The notes under the pieces: model-generated
What the model saw: the letters and a program-made list of their open reading frames with translations, nothing else
What the model was told of the DNA's origin: nothing
Database searches by the model: none
Part shown: piece by piece, positions 1-6,480 of the stretch
How positions within the stretch are numbered: the first letter of the stretch is position 1
Layout of the letters: every line of letters starts with the position of its first letter
Source of the DNA: Streptomyces carpinensis
GTDB lineage: Bacteria > Actinomycetota > Actinomycetes > Streptomycetales > Streptomycetaceae
Direction of reading: 5' to 3'
Assembly: GCF_002154505.1 (NCBI RefSeq)
Contig: NZ_MUBM01000139.1
Location: forward strand, 1-32,907
Length of the DNA stretch: 32,907 nucleotides
Made by a program: the position numbers and the translations under genes

Positions 1-254
1 AACCAACTGCGACCCCGACGAGGTCGACTACAAGCTTCCGGGCAACGACGACGCGATCCGCTCCGTCACCCTGCTCACCCGCGTGATCGCCGACGCCGTC
101 GCCGAGGGCCTCATCGCCCGCTCCGGCGTCGCCGCCGGTGAGAAGGGCGAGAAGGCCGCGGGCGAGCCCCTCGCCGAGTGGGAGCGCGACCTGCTCGAGG
201 GTGAGAAGAAGGCCGAAGAGGCTCCGGCCGCCGAGGCCGAGAAGCCGGCCGAGG
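1..254 (+). pseudogene. Duplicate internal fragment of rpsB (3' part, no stop codon)
   Basis: Positions 2-254 match 1171-1423 inside rpsB at a constant offset of 1169 bp. The only internal difference is at position 35 (C against A), which turns an Ile codon into Leu and creates AAGCTT. Position 1 also differs from 1170. The reading frame is the rpsB frame from base 2, but the fragment lacks the alanine-rich tail and the stop. Identity ends at 254/255, just where the 15-bp repeats of the intact gene begin. The pattern fits the right end of an earlier copy of a tandem unit covering 255-1423. It could also be a misassembly at a contig end. It is not a functional gene as seen here. Confidence 0.85.
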
Positions 255-313
255 GTCCCCGGCAGCAGCCCGAGCCGCGCGCCCGCCCATCGCTTCTCAC
301 CCGTCCGAACCAT
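255..313 (-). pseudogene. Possible truncated 5' end of a divergent secreted-protein gene
   Basis: On the minus strand an ATG at 313 follows a weak GGTGGG ribosome site and opens a frame starting MVRTGEKRWAGARLGLLPGT. That is a basic stretch followed by hydrophobic residues, like the start of a signal peptide. After about 20 codons the frame runs straight into the duplicated rpsB fragment. In Streptomyces a secreted M23-type peptidase is commonly encoded upstream of rpsB (from memory), so this may be its severed N-terminus. Only about 20 residues are visible, so the assignment is tentative. Confidence 0.3.
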
Positions 314-353
314 GCGCCCACCGTCCCGCACCCCGCCGCGTCGCGCCGGAGCC

Positions 354-398
354 TGTGGACAACTCGGCCGTTGTGGACAACTCACCGGTTGTGGACCG
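354..398 (-). promoter_or_regulatory. Cluster of three DnaA-box-like 9-mers, 18 bp apart
   Basis: TGTGGACAA occurs at 354-362 and 372-380, and TGTGGACCG at 390-398. The first two are exact reverse complements of TTGTCCACA, the strong Streptomyces DnaA box. The third matches 7 of 9 bases. Start-to-start spacing is exactly 18 bp and all three share one orientation. The cluster lies in the 290-bp stretch before rpsB, far from any visible replication gene. DnaA binding is inferred from the motif only. Confidence 0.55.
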
Positions 399-603
399 CT
401 GCGTCACCCGCTGCGTCCCGGGTCCCGTACACTTCTGATGGCGACCCGGGTCACCGGGTCGACTTCGCACGCCCCGACACATTGGCCGGCAACGGTCGGT
501 GTCAGCGCCCCTCGGTCCTTCGTGGCACGGCGCGCCGCGGGCGTCAGGCGCGGGAGCCGTCCGGCATCCGCGGCACAACCGAGAAACTCAAGGAGATACG
601 GCC

Positions 604-1500
604 ATGGCCGTCGTCACGATGCGGGAGCTGCTGGAGAGCGGCGTCCACTTCGGTCACCAGACCCGCCGTTGGAACCCGAAGATGAAGCGCTTCATCTTCA
701 CCGAGCGCAACGGCATCTACATCATCGACCTGCTCCAGTCGCTGTCGTACATCGACCGCGCCTACGAGTTCGTCAAGGAGACGGTCGCCCACGGCGGCAC
801 GGTCATGTTCGTCGGCACGAAGAAGCAGGCGCAGGAGGCCATCGCCGAGCAGGCCACCCGCGTCGGCATGCCCTACGTCAACCAGCGCTGGCTGGGCGGC
901 ATGCTCACCAACTTCTCGACCGTCTACAAGCGTCTGCAGCGCCTGAAGGAACTCGAGCAGATCGACTTCGAGGACGTGGCCGCCTCCGGCCTGACCAAGA
1001 AGGAGCTGCTGGTCCTCTCCCGCGAGAAGGCCAAGCTGGAGAAGACCCTCGGCGGTATCCGCGAGATGCAGAAGGTGCCCAGCGCCGTCTGGATCGTGGA
1101 CACCAAGAAGGAGCACATCGCGGTCGGCGAGGCCCGGAAGCTCAACATCCCGGTCGTGGCCATCCTCGACACCAACTGCGACCCCGACGAGGTCGACTAC
1201 AAGATTCCGGGCAACGACGACGCGATCCGCTCCGTCACCCTGCTCACCCGCGTGATCGCCGACGCCGTCGCCGAGGGCCTCATCGCCCGCTCCGGCGTCG
1301 CCGCCGGTGAGAAGGGCGAGAAGGCCGCGGGCGAGCCCCTCGCCGAGTGGGAGCGCGACCTGCTCGAGGGTGAGAAGAAGGCCGAAGAGGCTCCGGCCGC
1401 CGAGGCCGAGAAGCCGGCCGAGGCTCCGGCTGCCGAGGCTCCCGCCGCCGAGGCCCCGGCCGCCGAGGCCCCGGCCGCCGAGGGCGAGCAGCAGGCCTGA
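604..1500 (+). CDS. rpsB: 30S ribosomal protein S2
   Basis: Encodes 298 residues of ribosomal protein S2, a late-assembling protein of the small ribosomal subunit. The N-terminus MAVVTMRELLESGVHFGHQT is the classic S2 start, and the GTKKQAQEAI and NQRWLGGMLTNF segments are family hallmarks. The ATG at 604 is chosen because AAGGAGA at 590-596 sits 7 nt upstream; longer upstream frames have no ribosome site. The C-terminus carries an Ala/Glu/Pro-rich tail with repeated EAPAA, typical of actinomycete S2 and not conserved elsewhere. It is first in the order rpsB-tsf-pyrH-frr-cdsA. A perfect 13-bp hairpin separates it from tsf, which may set the S2 to EF-Ts ratio. Confidence 0.98.
   Translation: MAVVTMRELLESGVHFGHQTRRWNPKMKRFIFTERNGIYIIDLLQSLSYIDRAYEFVKETVAHGGTVMFVGTKKQAQEAIAEQATRVGMPYVNQRWLGGMLTNFSTVYKRLQRLKELEQIDFEDVAASGLTKKELLVLSREKAKLEKTLGGIREMQKVPSAVWIVDTKKEHIAVGEARKLNIPVVAILDTNCDPDEVDYKIPGNDDAIRSVTLLTRVIADAVAEGLIARSGVAAGEKGEKAAGEPLAEWERDLLEGEKKAEEAPAAEAEKPAEAPAAEAPAAEAPAAEAPAAEGEQQA
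1420..1479 (+). repeat. Four tandem 15-bp repeats encoding EAPAA in the S2 tail
   Basis: Units at 1420-1434, 1435-1449, 1450-1464 and 1465-1479 each encode Glu-Ala-Pro-Ala-Ala. The last two are identical and the first two differ at a few third positions. Slippage here would change tail length in frame. The left-edge duplication ends 4 bp into this array, so the array may have caused either a real rearrangement or an assembly error. Confidence 0.9.
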
Positions 1501-1519
1501 CCCGTCAGCGTCAGCGTTG

Positions 1520-1555
1520 ACGGCGGGAGCGGTGCATGAAGTCCGCTCCCGCCGT
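1520..1555 (+). terminator. rpsB-tsf intercistronic hairpin (attenuator)
   Basis: Bases 1520-1532 and 1543-1555 form a perfect 13-bp GC-rich stem with a 10-nt loop, 20 nt after the rpsB stop. There is no T tract, as usual for Streptomyces. An attenuator between rpsB and tsf is known in E. coli, so partial read-through is the likely role. Confidence 0.7.
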
Positions 1556-1682
1556 TCACCCGTAGGTCAGCGGCGCGTCAGCGGGCCCTGCTCGACGAGC
1601 GAGAGGCTCCCTCCGGGGGACACGGGCCCCGCGGACCCCCTGATCTTCGATCTTCCAGACTTCGAGAAAGATTCACAGACTC

Positions 1683-2519
1683 ATGGCGAACTACACCGCC
1701 GCCGACGTCAAGAAGCTCCGTGAGCTCACCGGCGCCGGCATGATGGACTGCAAGAAGGCGCTGGACGAGGCCGAGGGCAACGTCGAGAAGGCCGTCGAGG
1801 CGCTGCGCATCAAGGGCCAGAAGGGCGTCGCCAAGCGCGAGGGCCGCTCCGCCGAGAACGGCGCGGTGGTCTCGATCATCGCCGACGACAACTCCTCCGG
1901 TGTCCTCGTCGAGCTGAAGTGCGAGACGGACTTCGTCGCCAAGGGTGACAAGTTCCAGGCCGTCGCCAAGGCCATCGCCGAGCACGTCGCCAAGACCTCC
2001 CCGGCCGACCTCGAGGCCCTGCTCGCCTCCGAGATCGAGGCCGGCAAGACCGTCCAGGCGTTCGTGGACGAGGCCAACGCCAACCTGGGCGAGAAGATCG
2101 TCCTGGACCGCTTCGCGCAGTTCTCCGACGGCTACGTCACCGCCTACATGCACCGCACGATGCCCGACCTGCCGCCGCAGATCGGTGTCCTCGTCGAGCT
2201 CGACAAGCCGAACGCCGAGGTCGCCAAGGGCGTCGCCCAGCACATCGCCGCCTTCGCGCCGAAGTACCTCTCCAAGGACGAGGTCCCGGCCGAGGTCGTC
2301 GAGTCCGAGCGTCGTATCGCCGAGGAGACCACCCGCGCCGAGGGCAAGCCCGAGGCCGCGATCGCCAAGATCGTCGAGGGTCGTCTGAACGGCTTCTTCA
2401 AGGACGCCACCCTGCTCGGCCAGCCCTACGCGCTGGACAACAAGAAGTCGGTCCAGAAGGTTCTGGACGAGGCCGGTGTCACCCTGAAGCGCTTCACGCG
2501 CATCAAGGTCGGCATCTGA
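1683..2519 (+). CDS. tsf: Translation elongation factor Ts
   Basis: Encodes 278 residues of EF-Ts, the nucleotide exchange factor that releases GDP from EF-Tu. Residues 1-50 (ANYTAADVKKLRELTGAGMM) form the UBA-like EF-Tu contact domain, and CETDFVAKGDKF near residues 80-91 is the conserved TDFVA core motif. Dimerisation and coiled-coil segments follow to KRFTRIKVGI at the end. The ATG at 1683 matches the family start, although the ribosome site is weak and distant (GAGAAAG, 1664-1670). It follows rpsB by 182 nt across a strong hairpin, so expression may depend on read-through or a promoter in the spacer. Confidence 0.98.
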   Translation: MANYTAADVKKLRELTGAGMMDCKKALDEAEGNVEKAVEALRIKGQKGVAKREGRSAENGAVVSIIADDNSSGVLVELKCETDFVAKGDKFQAVAKAIAEHVAKTSPADLEALLASEIEAGKTVQAFVDEANANLGEKIVLDRFAQFSDGYVTAYMHRTMPDLPPQIGVLVELDKPNAEVAKGVAQHIAAFAPKYLSKDEVPAEVVESERRIAEETTRAEGKPEAAIAKIVEGRLNGFFKDATLLGQPYALDNKKSVQKVLDEAGVTLKRFTRIKVGI

Positions 2520-2526
2520 GCCTGAA

Positions 2527-2544
2527 GTCCGTACCGCTACGGAC
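2527..2544 (+). terminator. Small hairpin after tsf
   Basis: GTCCGTA (2527-2533) and TACGGAC (2538-2544) form a 7-bp stem with a CCGC loop, starting 8 nt after the tsf stop. There is no T tract, so it may be a weak terminator or a 3'-end stabiliser. Confidence 0.45.
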
Positions 2545-2639
2545 GCCCGACCCGGATAGGGTCGACAGCAGTCGTCGATGTCTCCCGCGTATGCCACCAC
2601 GCACACGCGCGTGACACACGACAGCAGATCTGACGAGGA

Positions 2640-2698
2640 GGCCATTGCCGCTGCATGGGATGCGAAACACGCCCCACCGGCAATGGCCTTCTTCGCAT
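2640..2698 (+). promoter_or_regulatory. Structured pyrH leader: 11-bp stem with a possible pseudoknot
   Basis: GGCCATTGCCG (2640-2650) pairs perfectly with CGGCAATGGCC (2678-2688), enclosing a 27-nt loop. Within the loop, ATGCGAA (2660-2666) is the exact complement of TTCGCAT (2692-2698), which lies 3' of the stem. The two pairings interlock, so the RNA could form an H-type pseudoknot or two exclusive hairpins. It ends 29 nt before the pyrH start codon. Confidence 0.6.
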
Positions 2699-2727
2699 GT
2701 GCACCACGTAAAAGAGGCGGGATCTCA

Positions 2728-3486
2728 ATGACCACCAAGGCCCAGAAGAGCGACGACGGCAAAGTGACCGGCCGGTTTCTGCTGAAGCTGTCCGGAGAGG
2801 CATTCTCCGGCGGCGGGGGCCTGGGCGTCGACCCGGACGTGGTACACGCCATCGCCCGCGAGATCGGGGCCGTCGTACGGGACGGCGCCCAGATCGCGGT
2901 CGTGATCGGTGGCGGCAACTTCTTCCGCGGTGCCGAACTCCAGCAGCGGGGCATGGACCGCGCCCGCTCGGACTACATGGGCATGCTCGGCACCGTCATG
3001 AACTGCCTCGCCCTGCAGGACTTCCTGGAGAAGGAAGGCATCGACAGCCGGGTCCAGACCGCCATCACCATGGGCCAGGTCGCCGAGCCGTACATCCCGC
3101 TGCGTGCCGTGCGCCACCTGGAGAAGGGCCGCGTGGTCATCTTCGGCGCCGGTATGGGCATGCCGTACTTCTCCACCGACACCACCGCCGCCCAGCGCGC
3201 CCTGGAGATCGACGCCGAGGCGCTGCTCATGGGCAAGAACGGCGTGGACGGAGTGTACGACTCCGACCCGAAGACCAACCCGGACGCCGTGAAGTTCGAC
3301 TCTCTCGGCTACGGCGAGGTCATCACGCGCGATCTGAAGGTCGCCGACGCCACGGCGATCACGCTGTGCCGTGACAACAAGCTCCCGATCCTCGTCTTCG
3401 AGCTTCTCGCGGAGGGCAATATCGCCCGCGCCGTCAAGGGTGAGAAGATCGGCACACTTGTGGGTGACCAGGTCGGCCGGGACTGA
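2728..3486 (+). CDS. pyrH: UMP kinase
   Basis: Encodes 252 residues of bacterial UMP kinase, a cytoplasmic hexamer that phosphorylates UMP to UDP in pyrimidine nucleotide synthesis. It belongs to the amino-acid kinase fold: LLKLSGEAF near residues 14-22 binds phosphate, VIGGGNFFRG near residues 57-66 is the glycine-rich loop, and TDTTAAQRALEI marks the UMP/ATP region. The ATG at 2728 is preferred because AAGAGGCGG lies just upstream and the family length fits; an upstream in-frame ATG at 2578 would add 50 unrelated residues encoded by the structured leader. The 208-nt leader suggests post-transcriptional control. Confidence 0.97.
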   Translation: MTTKAQKSDDGKVTGRFLLKLSGEAFSGGGGLGVDPDVVHAIAREIGAVVRDGAQIAVVIGGGNFFRGAELQQRGMDRARSDYMGMLGTVMNCLALQDFLEKEGIDSRVQTAITMGQVAEPYIPLRAVRHLEKGRVVIFGAGMGMPYFSTDTTAAQRALEIDAEALLMGKNGVDGVYDSDPKTNPDAVKFDSLGYGEVITRDLKVADATAITLCRDNKLPILVFELLAEGNIARAVKGEKIGTLVGDQVGRD

Positions 3487-3630
3487 CCGGCAACACCGAC
3501 GGACCCTGACCGGGGGATGGACAATGTCCTGCCGGTCGGGAACCGTGCAGGAAGAAGACGCGACGCAGCCGGCCGCCGGCCCCGACAAGGAACCGCAGCC
3601 GGGCCTACTCAAGACACGCAGGAGCAAGTG

Positions 3631-4188
3631 GTGATCGAAGAGACCCTCCTCGAGGCCGAGGAGAAGATGGAGAAGGCCGTCGTGGTCGCCAAGGAGGACT
3701 TCGCCGCGATCCGCACCGGCCGTGCGCACCCGGCGATGTTCAACAAGATCGTGGCCGACTACTACGGCGCGCCGACGCCGATCAACCAGCTGGCTTCGTT
3801 CTCCGTGCCGGAGCCGCGGATGGCGGTCGTGACCCCGTTCGACAAGAGCGCGCTGCGCAACATCGAGCAGGCGATCCGGGACTCCGACCTGGGCGTCAAC
3901 CCGAGCAACGACGGCAACATCATCCGGGTGGTGTTCCCCGAGCTCACCGAGGAGCGCCGCCGGGAGTACATCAAGGTGGCCAAGGGCAAGGGCGAGGACG
4001 CCAAGGTGTCCATCCGCTCCGTGCGCCGCAAGGCCAAGGACGCCATCGACAAGCTGATCAAGGACGGCGAGGTCGGCGAGGACGAGGGCCGCCGTGCGGA
4101 GAAGGAGCTCGACGACACCACCGCGAAGTACGTCGCGCAGGTGGACGAGCTCCTGAAGCACAAGGAGTCGGAGCTGCTCGAGGTCTGA
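3631..4188 (+). CDS. frr: Ribosome recycling factor
   Basis: Encodes 185 residues of RRF, which with EF-G splits post-termination ribosomes. The start is GTG 3631 with AGGAG at 3620-3624; an upstream ATG at 3517 would add unrelated residues. The conserved IRTGRAHPAMFNKI, the hinge-region TPINQLASFSVPEPR and the C-terminal three-helix segment RRKAKDAIDKLIKDGEVGED are all present at normal length. The 144-nt gap to pyrH holds no clear terminator, so co-transcription is likely. The stop codon overlaps the cdsA start by one base. Confidence 0.97.
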   Translation: MIEETLLEAEEKMEKAVVVAKEDFAAIRTGRAHPAMFNKIVADYYGAPTPINQLASFSVPEPRMAVVTPFDKSALRNIEQAIRDSDLGVNPSNDGNIIRVVFPELTEERRREYIKVAKGKGEDAKVSIRSVRRKAKDAIDKLIKDGEVGEDEGRRAEKELDDTTAKYVAQVDELLKHKESELLEV

Positions 4189-5459
4189 TGAACGACTCTT
4201 CCTGGGGAGCGCCGCAGCAAGCCGGGTACTGGGGACCCGCGGACGGGTCATCCGCCCGCGGACCCGTCCCCGGGGCCGCCCCGGCGGCTCCCGACCACGG
4301 TGCGCAGGGCGCCCAGCAGACTCGCCCCATGGCCATCGTGCCCGAGGTGCCCGCACCCGGCGGAAACCAGGAGGACGACCGGGGGGCCGCTTTGACGGGC
4401 GGCCCCTTGTTCCGCGACGAGACGCCGCAGCCACAGCCGCAGCCGTACGGCACACCGCACGCGCAGCCGCATCCTCGGTCCTACGATGCGCAGCCACAGC
4501 CGCAGGCCTACGACCCGCAGTCCTACGAAGCGCCGGGTCCCCGGCCCTACGAAACGCCGCAGCCGTCACCCGTCCCCGGGACGGCCCAGCAGAATCCGGA
4601 GCTCATGCCCGACGCCCCGCAGCCGGCGCCCGCGCCGCAGAAGAAGAGCGCGGGCCGCGACCTGGGCGCTGCCATAGGCGTCGGTCTCGGGCTCGGCGTG
4701 GTGATCATCGCGTCGCTGTTCATCGTCAAGGCCGTGTTCGTGGGCGTGATCGCGGTCGCGGTCGTGGTCGGCCTGTGGGAGCTCACCAAGCGGCTGGAGG
4801 AGCGCAAGGGCATCAGGGCTCCGCTGGTGCCGCTGGCGGTCGGTGGCGCCGCGATGGTGGTCGCCGGGTACGTCCGGGACGCCGAGGGCGCCTGGGTGGC
4901 GATGGCGCTCACCACGCTCGCGGTCCTGGTGTGGCGGATGACGCAGCCGCCCGAGGGCTACCTCAAGGACGTCACGGCCGGCGTCTTCGCGGCGTTCTAC
5001 GTGCCGTTCCTGGCCACGTTCGTGGCGATGATGCTCACCGCGGACGACGGCCCGTTCCGCGTTCTGACCTTCCTGATCCTCACGGTGGTCAGCGACACGG
5101 GCGCGTACGCCGTCGGCTGGCGCTTCGGACGGCACAAGCTAGCCCCGCGCATCAGCCCCGGCAAGACCCGCGAGGGCCTGTTCGGCGCGGTCGCCTTCGC
5201 CATGGTGGCCGGGGCGCTGTGCATGCAGTTCCTGATCGACGATGGCGCCTGGTGGCAGGGCCTCGTCCTCGGCCTCGCGGTCGCCGCCAGTGCCACCCTC
5301 GGCGACCTGGGCGAGTCCATGATCAAACGCGACCTGGGCATCAAGGACATGGGCACTCTGCTCCCGGGCCACGGCGGCATCATGGACCGCCTGGACTCGC
5401 TCCTGCCGACGGCTCCGGTGGTCTGGCTGCTGTTGGTGGTCTTCGTCGGCTCGGCCTGA
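4188..5459 (+). CDS. cdsA: Phosphatidate cytidylyltransferase (CDP-diacylglycerol synthase)
   Basis: Encodes 423 residues of the membrane enzyme that makes CDP-diacylglycerol from phosphatidate and CTP, the branch point of phospholipid synthesis. The CDS signature is complete near residues 376-402: SMIKRDLGIKDMG, then LLPGHGGIMDRLDS. About eight hydrophobic segments start near residue 163. The first 155 residues are a hydrophilic extension rich in Pro, Gln and Tyr, with repeated QPQPQ and SY/RPYE runs, absent from typical homologues of about 270 residues. The ATG overlaps the frr stop as TGATG, so translation is coupled. A strong hairpin follows. Confidence 0.96.
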   Translation: MNDSSWGAPQQAGYWGPADGSSARGPVPGAAPAAPDHGAQGAQQTRPMAIVPEVPAPGGNQEDDRGAALTGGPLFRDETPQPQPQPYGTPHAQPHPRSYDAQPQPQAYDPQSYEAPGPRPYETPQPSPVPGTAQQNPELMPDAPQPAPAPQKKSAGRDLGAAIGVGLGLGVVIIASLFIVKAVFVGVIAVAVVVGLWELTKRLEERKGIRAPLVPLAVGGAAMVVAGYVRDAEGAWVAMALTTLAVLVWRMTQPPEGYLKDVTAGVFAAFYVPFLATFVAMMLTADDGPFRVLTFLILTVVSDTGAYAVGWRFGRHKLAPRISPGKTREGLFGAVAFAMVAGALCMQFLIDDGAWWQGLVLGLAVAASATLGDLGESMIKRDLGIKDMGTLLPGHGGIMDRLDSLLPTAPVVWLLLVVFVGSA

Positions 5460-5468
5460 ACCGCCTTC

Positions 5469-5504
5469 GTCGAGGCCCCTTCCCGCCCGGGGAGGGGCCT
5501 CGAC
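5469..5504. terminator. Bidirectional terminator after cdsA
   Basis: Bases 5469-5484 and 5489-5504 form a 16-bp stem with one G-U pair and a 4-nt GCCC loop, 10 nt after the cdsA stop. It lies between converging cdsA and the amidase gene. There is no T tract. Confidence 0.9.
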
Positions 5505-5695
5505 CTGTGCGGGTGGGCCGGGATGCTACGGAGACTCATTCCGGGGCCGAGCGACGCGGGGGCAGGCGGACCAGACCATGCCTGCGTACCTGCGCCCGCG
5601 CGAACGCCGGCGGCGCCGCAGCCCTCCCGGAGTGCGGGACGGACGCGGCGCCGCGGGCGGTGGGTGTCGCGGCGCGACGGTTCGGAACGCCTGCG

Positions 5696-6480
5696 TCAGA
5701 CGATCATGTTGTACATGTTCCAGCCGGGACCGATCCTGGTCCGCGACGCGAACGGGGCCGTGGCGCTGCCGGTGCCACGGTAGAACCACAGCACGCCGTC
5801 CTTGTCACGGGCGATCAGATCGGGCAGGCCGTCGCGGTTGAGGTCGCTCGGGCCGCGCAGCACGTCGTAGATGTTCCAGCCGGGGCCGATCCTGGTGCGC
5901 GCCGCGTACGGCGCGGTGGCGTTGCCGGTGCCCTTGTAGAGCCAGAGCACGCCGCTGGTGTCGCGGGCGACCAGGTCCGCCTTGCCGTCCTTGGTGAGGT
6001 CGCCGGTGTCTGCCAGAGCGTTGTACATGTTCCAGCCGGGGCCGATCCTGGTGCGGGTCGCGAAGGGCGCGGCGGTGTTGCCGGTGCCCTTGTAGAGCCA
6101 GAGCACGCCGCTGGTGTCGCGGGCGACCAGGTCCGCCCTGCCGTCCCCGGTGAGGTCCCGGGCCCCGGTGATGACCGTGTAGATGTTCCAGCCGGGGCCG
6201 ACCCTGGTGCGCGAGAGGAAGGGGGCGGACGGCTTGCCGCTGCCCTTGTAGTACCAGAGCACGCCGGTCTTGTCCCGGGCCACCATGTCACCGGTGCCGT
6301 CCGCGCGCAGCGCCGTCAGCGACGTCACCGTGTCGTACGTGTTCCAGCCGGGACCGACCCGGTAGCGGGTGAGGAACGGCGCGGAGGCGCTGCCGCTGCC
6401 CTGGTACTGCCACAGCGTGCCCGACGAGTCCCGGCCGAGGATGTCGTAGCGGTCGGTGCCGGGGTCTGGCGCGGCACTGT
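5696..6480 (-). repeat. Five 156-bp tandem repeats in the amidase C-terminus
   Basis: The block beginning GTTCCAGCCGGG recurs at 5717, 5873, 6029, 6185 and 6341, exactly 156 bp (52 residues) apart. Each unit encodes a D-x-x-x-RD-x-x-G-x-LW-x-Y core and ends GPGWNxY. This fits an FG-GAP/VCBS or tachylectin-like beta-propeller, probably carbohydrate-binding. The middle copies are nearly identical in DNA, which suggests recent duplication or gene conversion. Confidence 0.9.

Noticed and set aside
83..685. A 200-codon frame continuing the duplicated rpsB fragment
   Set aside because: After position 254 it leaves rpsB sequence and passes through non-coding DNA and the out-of-frame start of the true rpsB.
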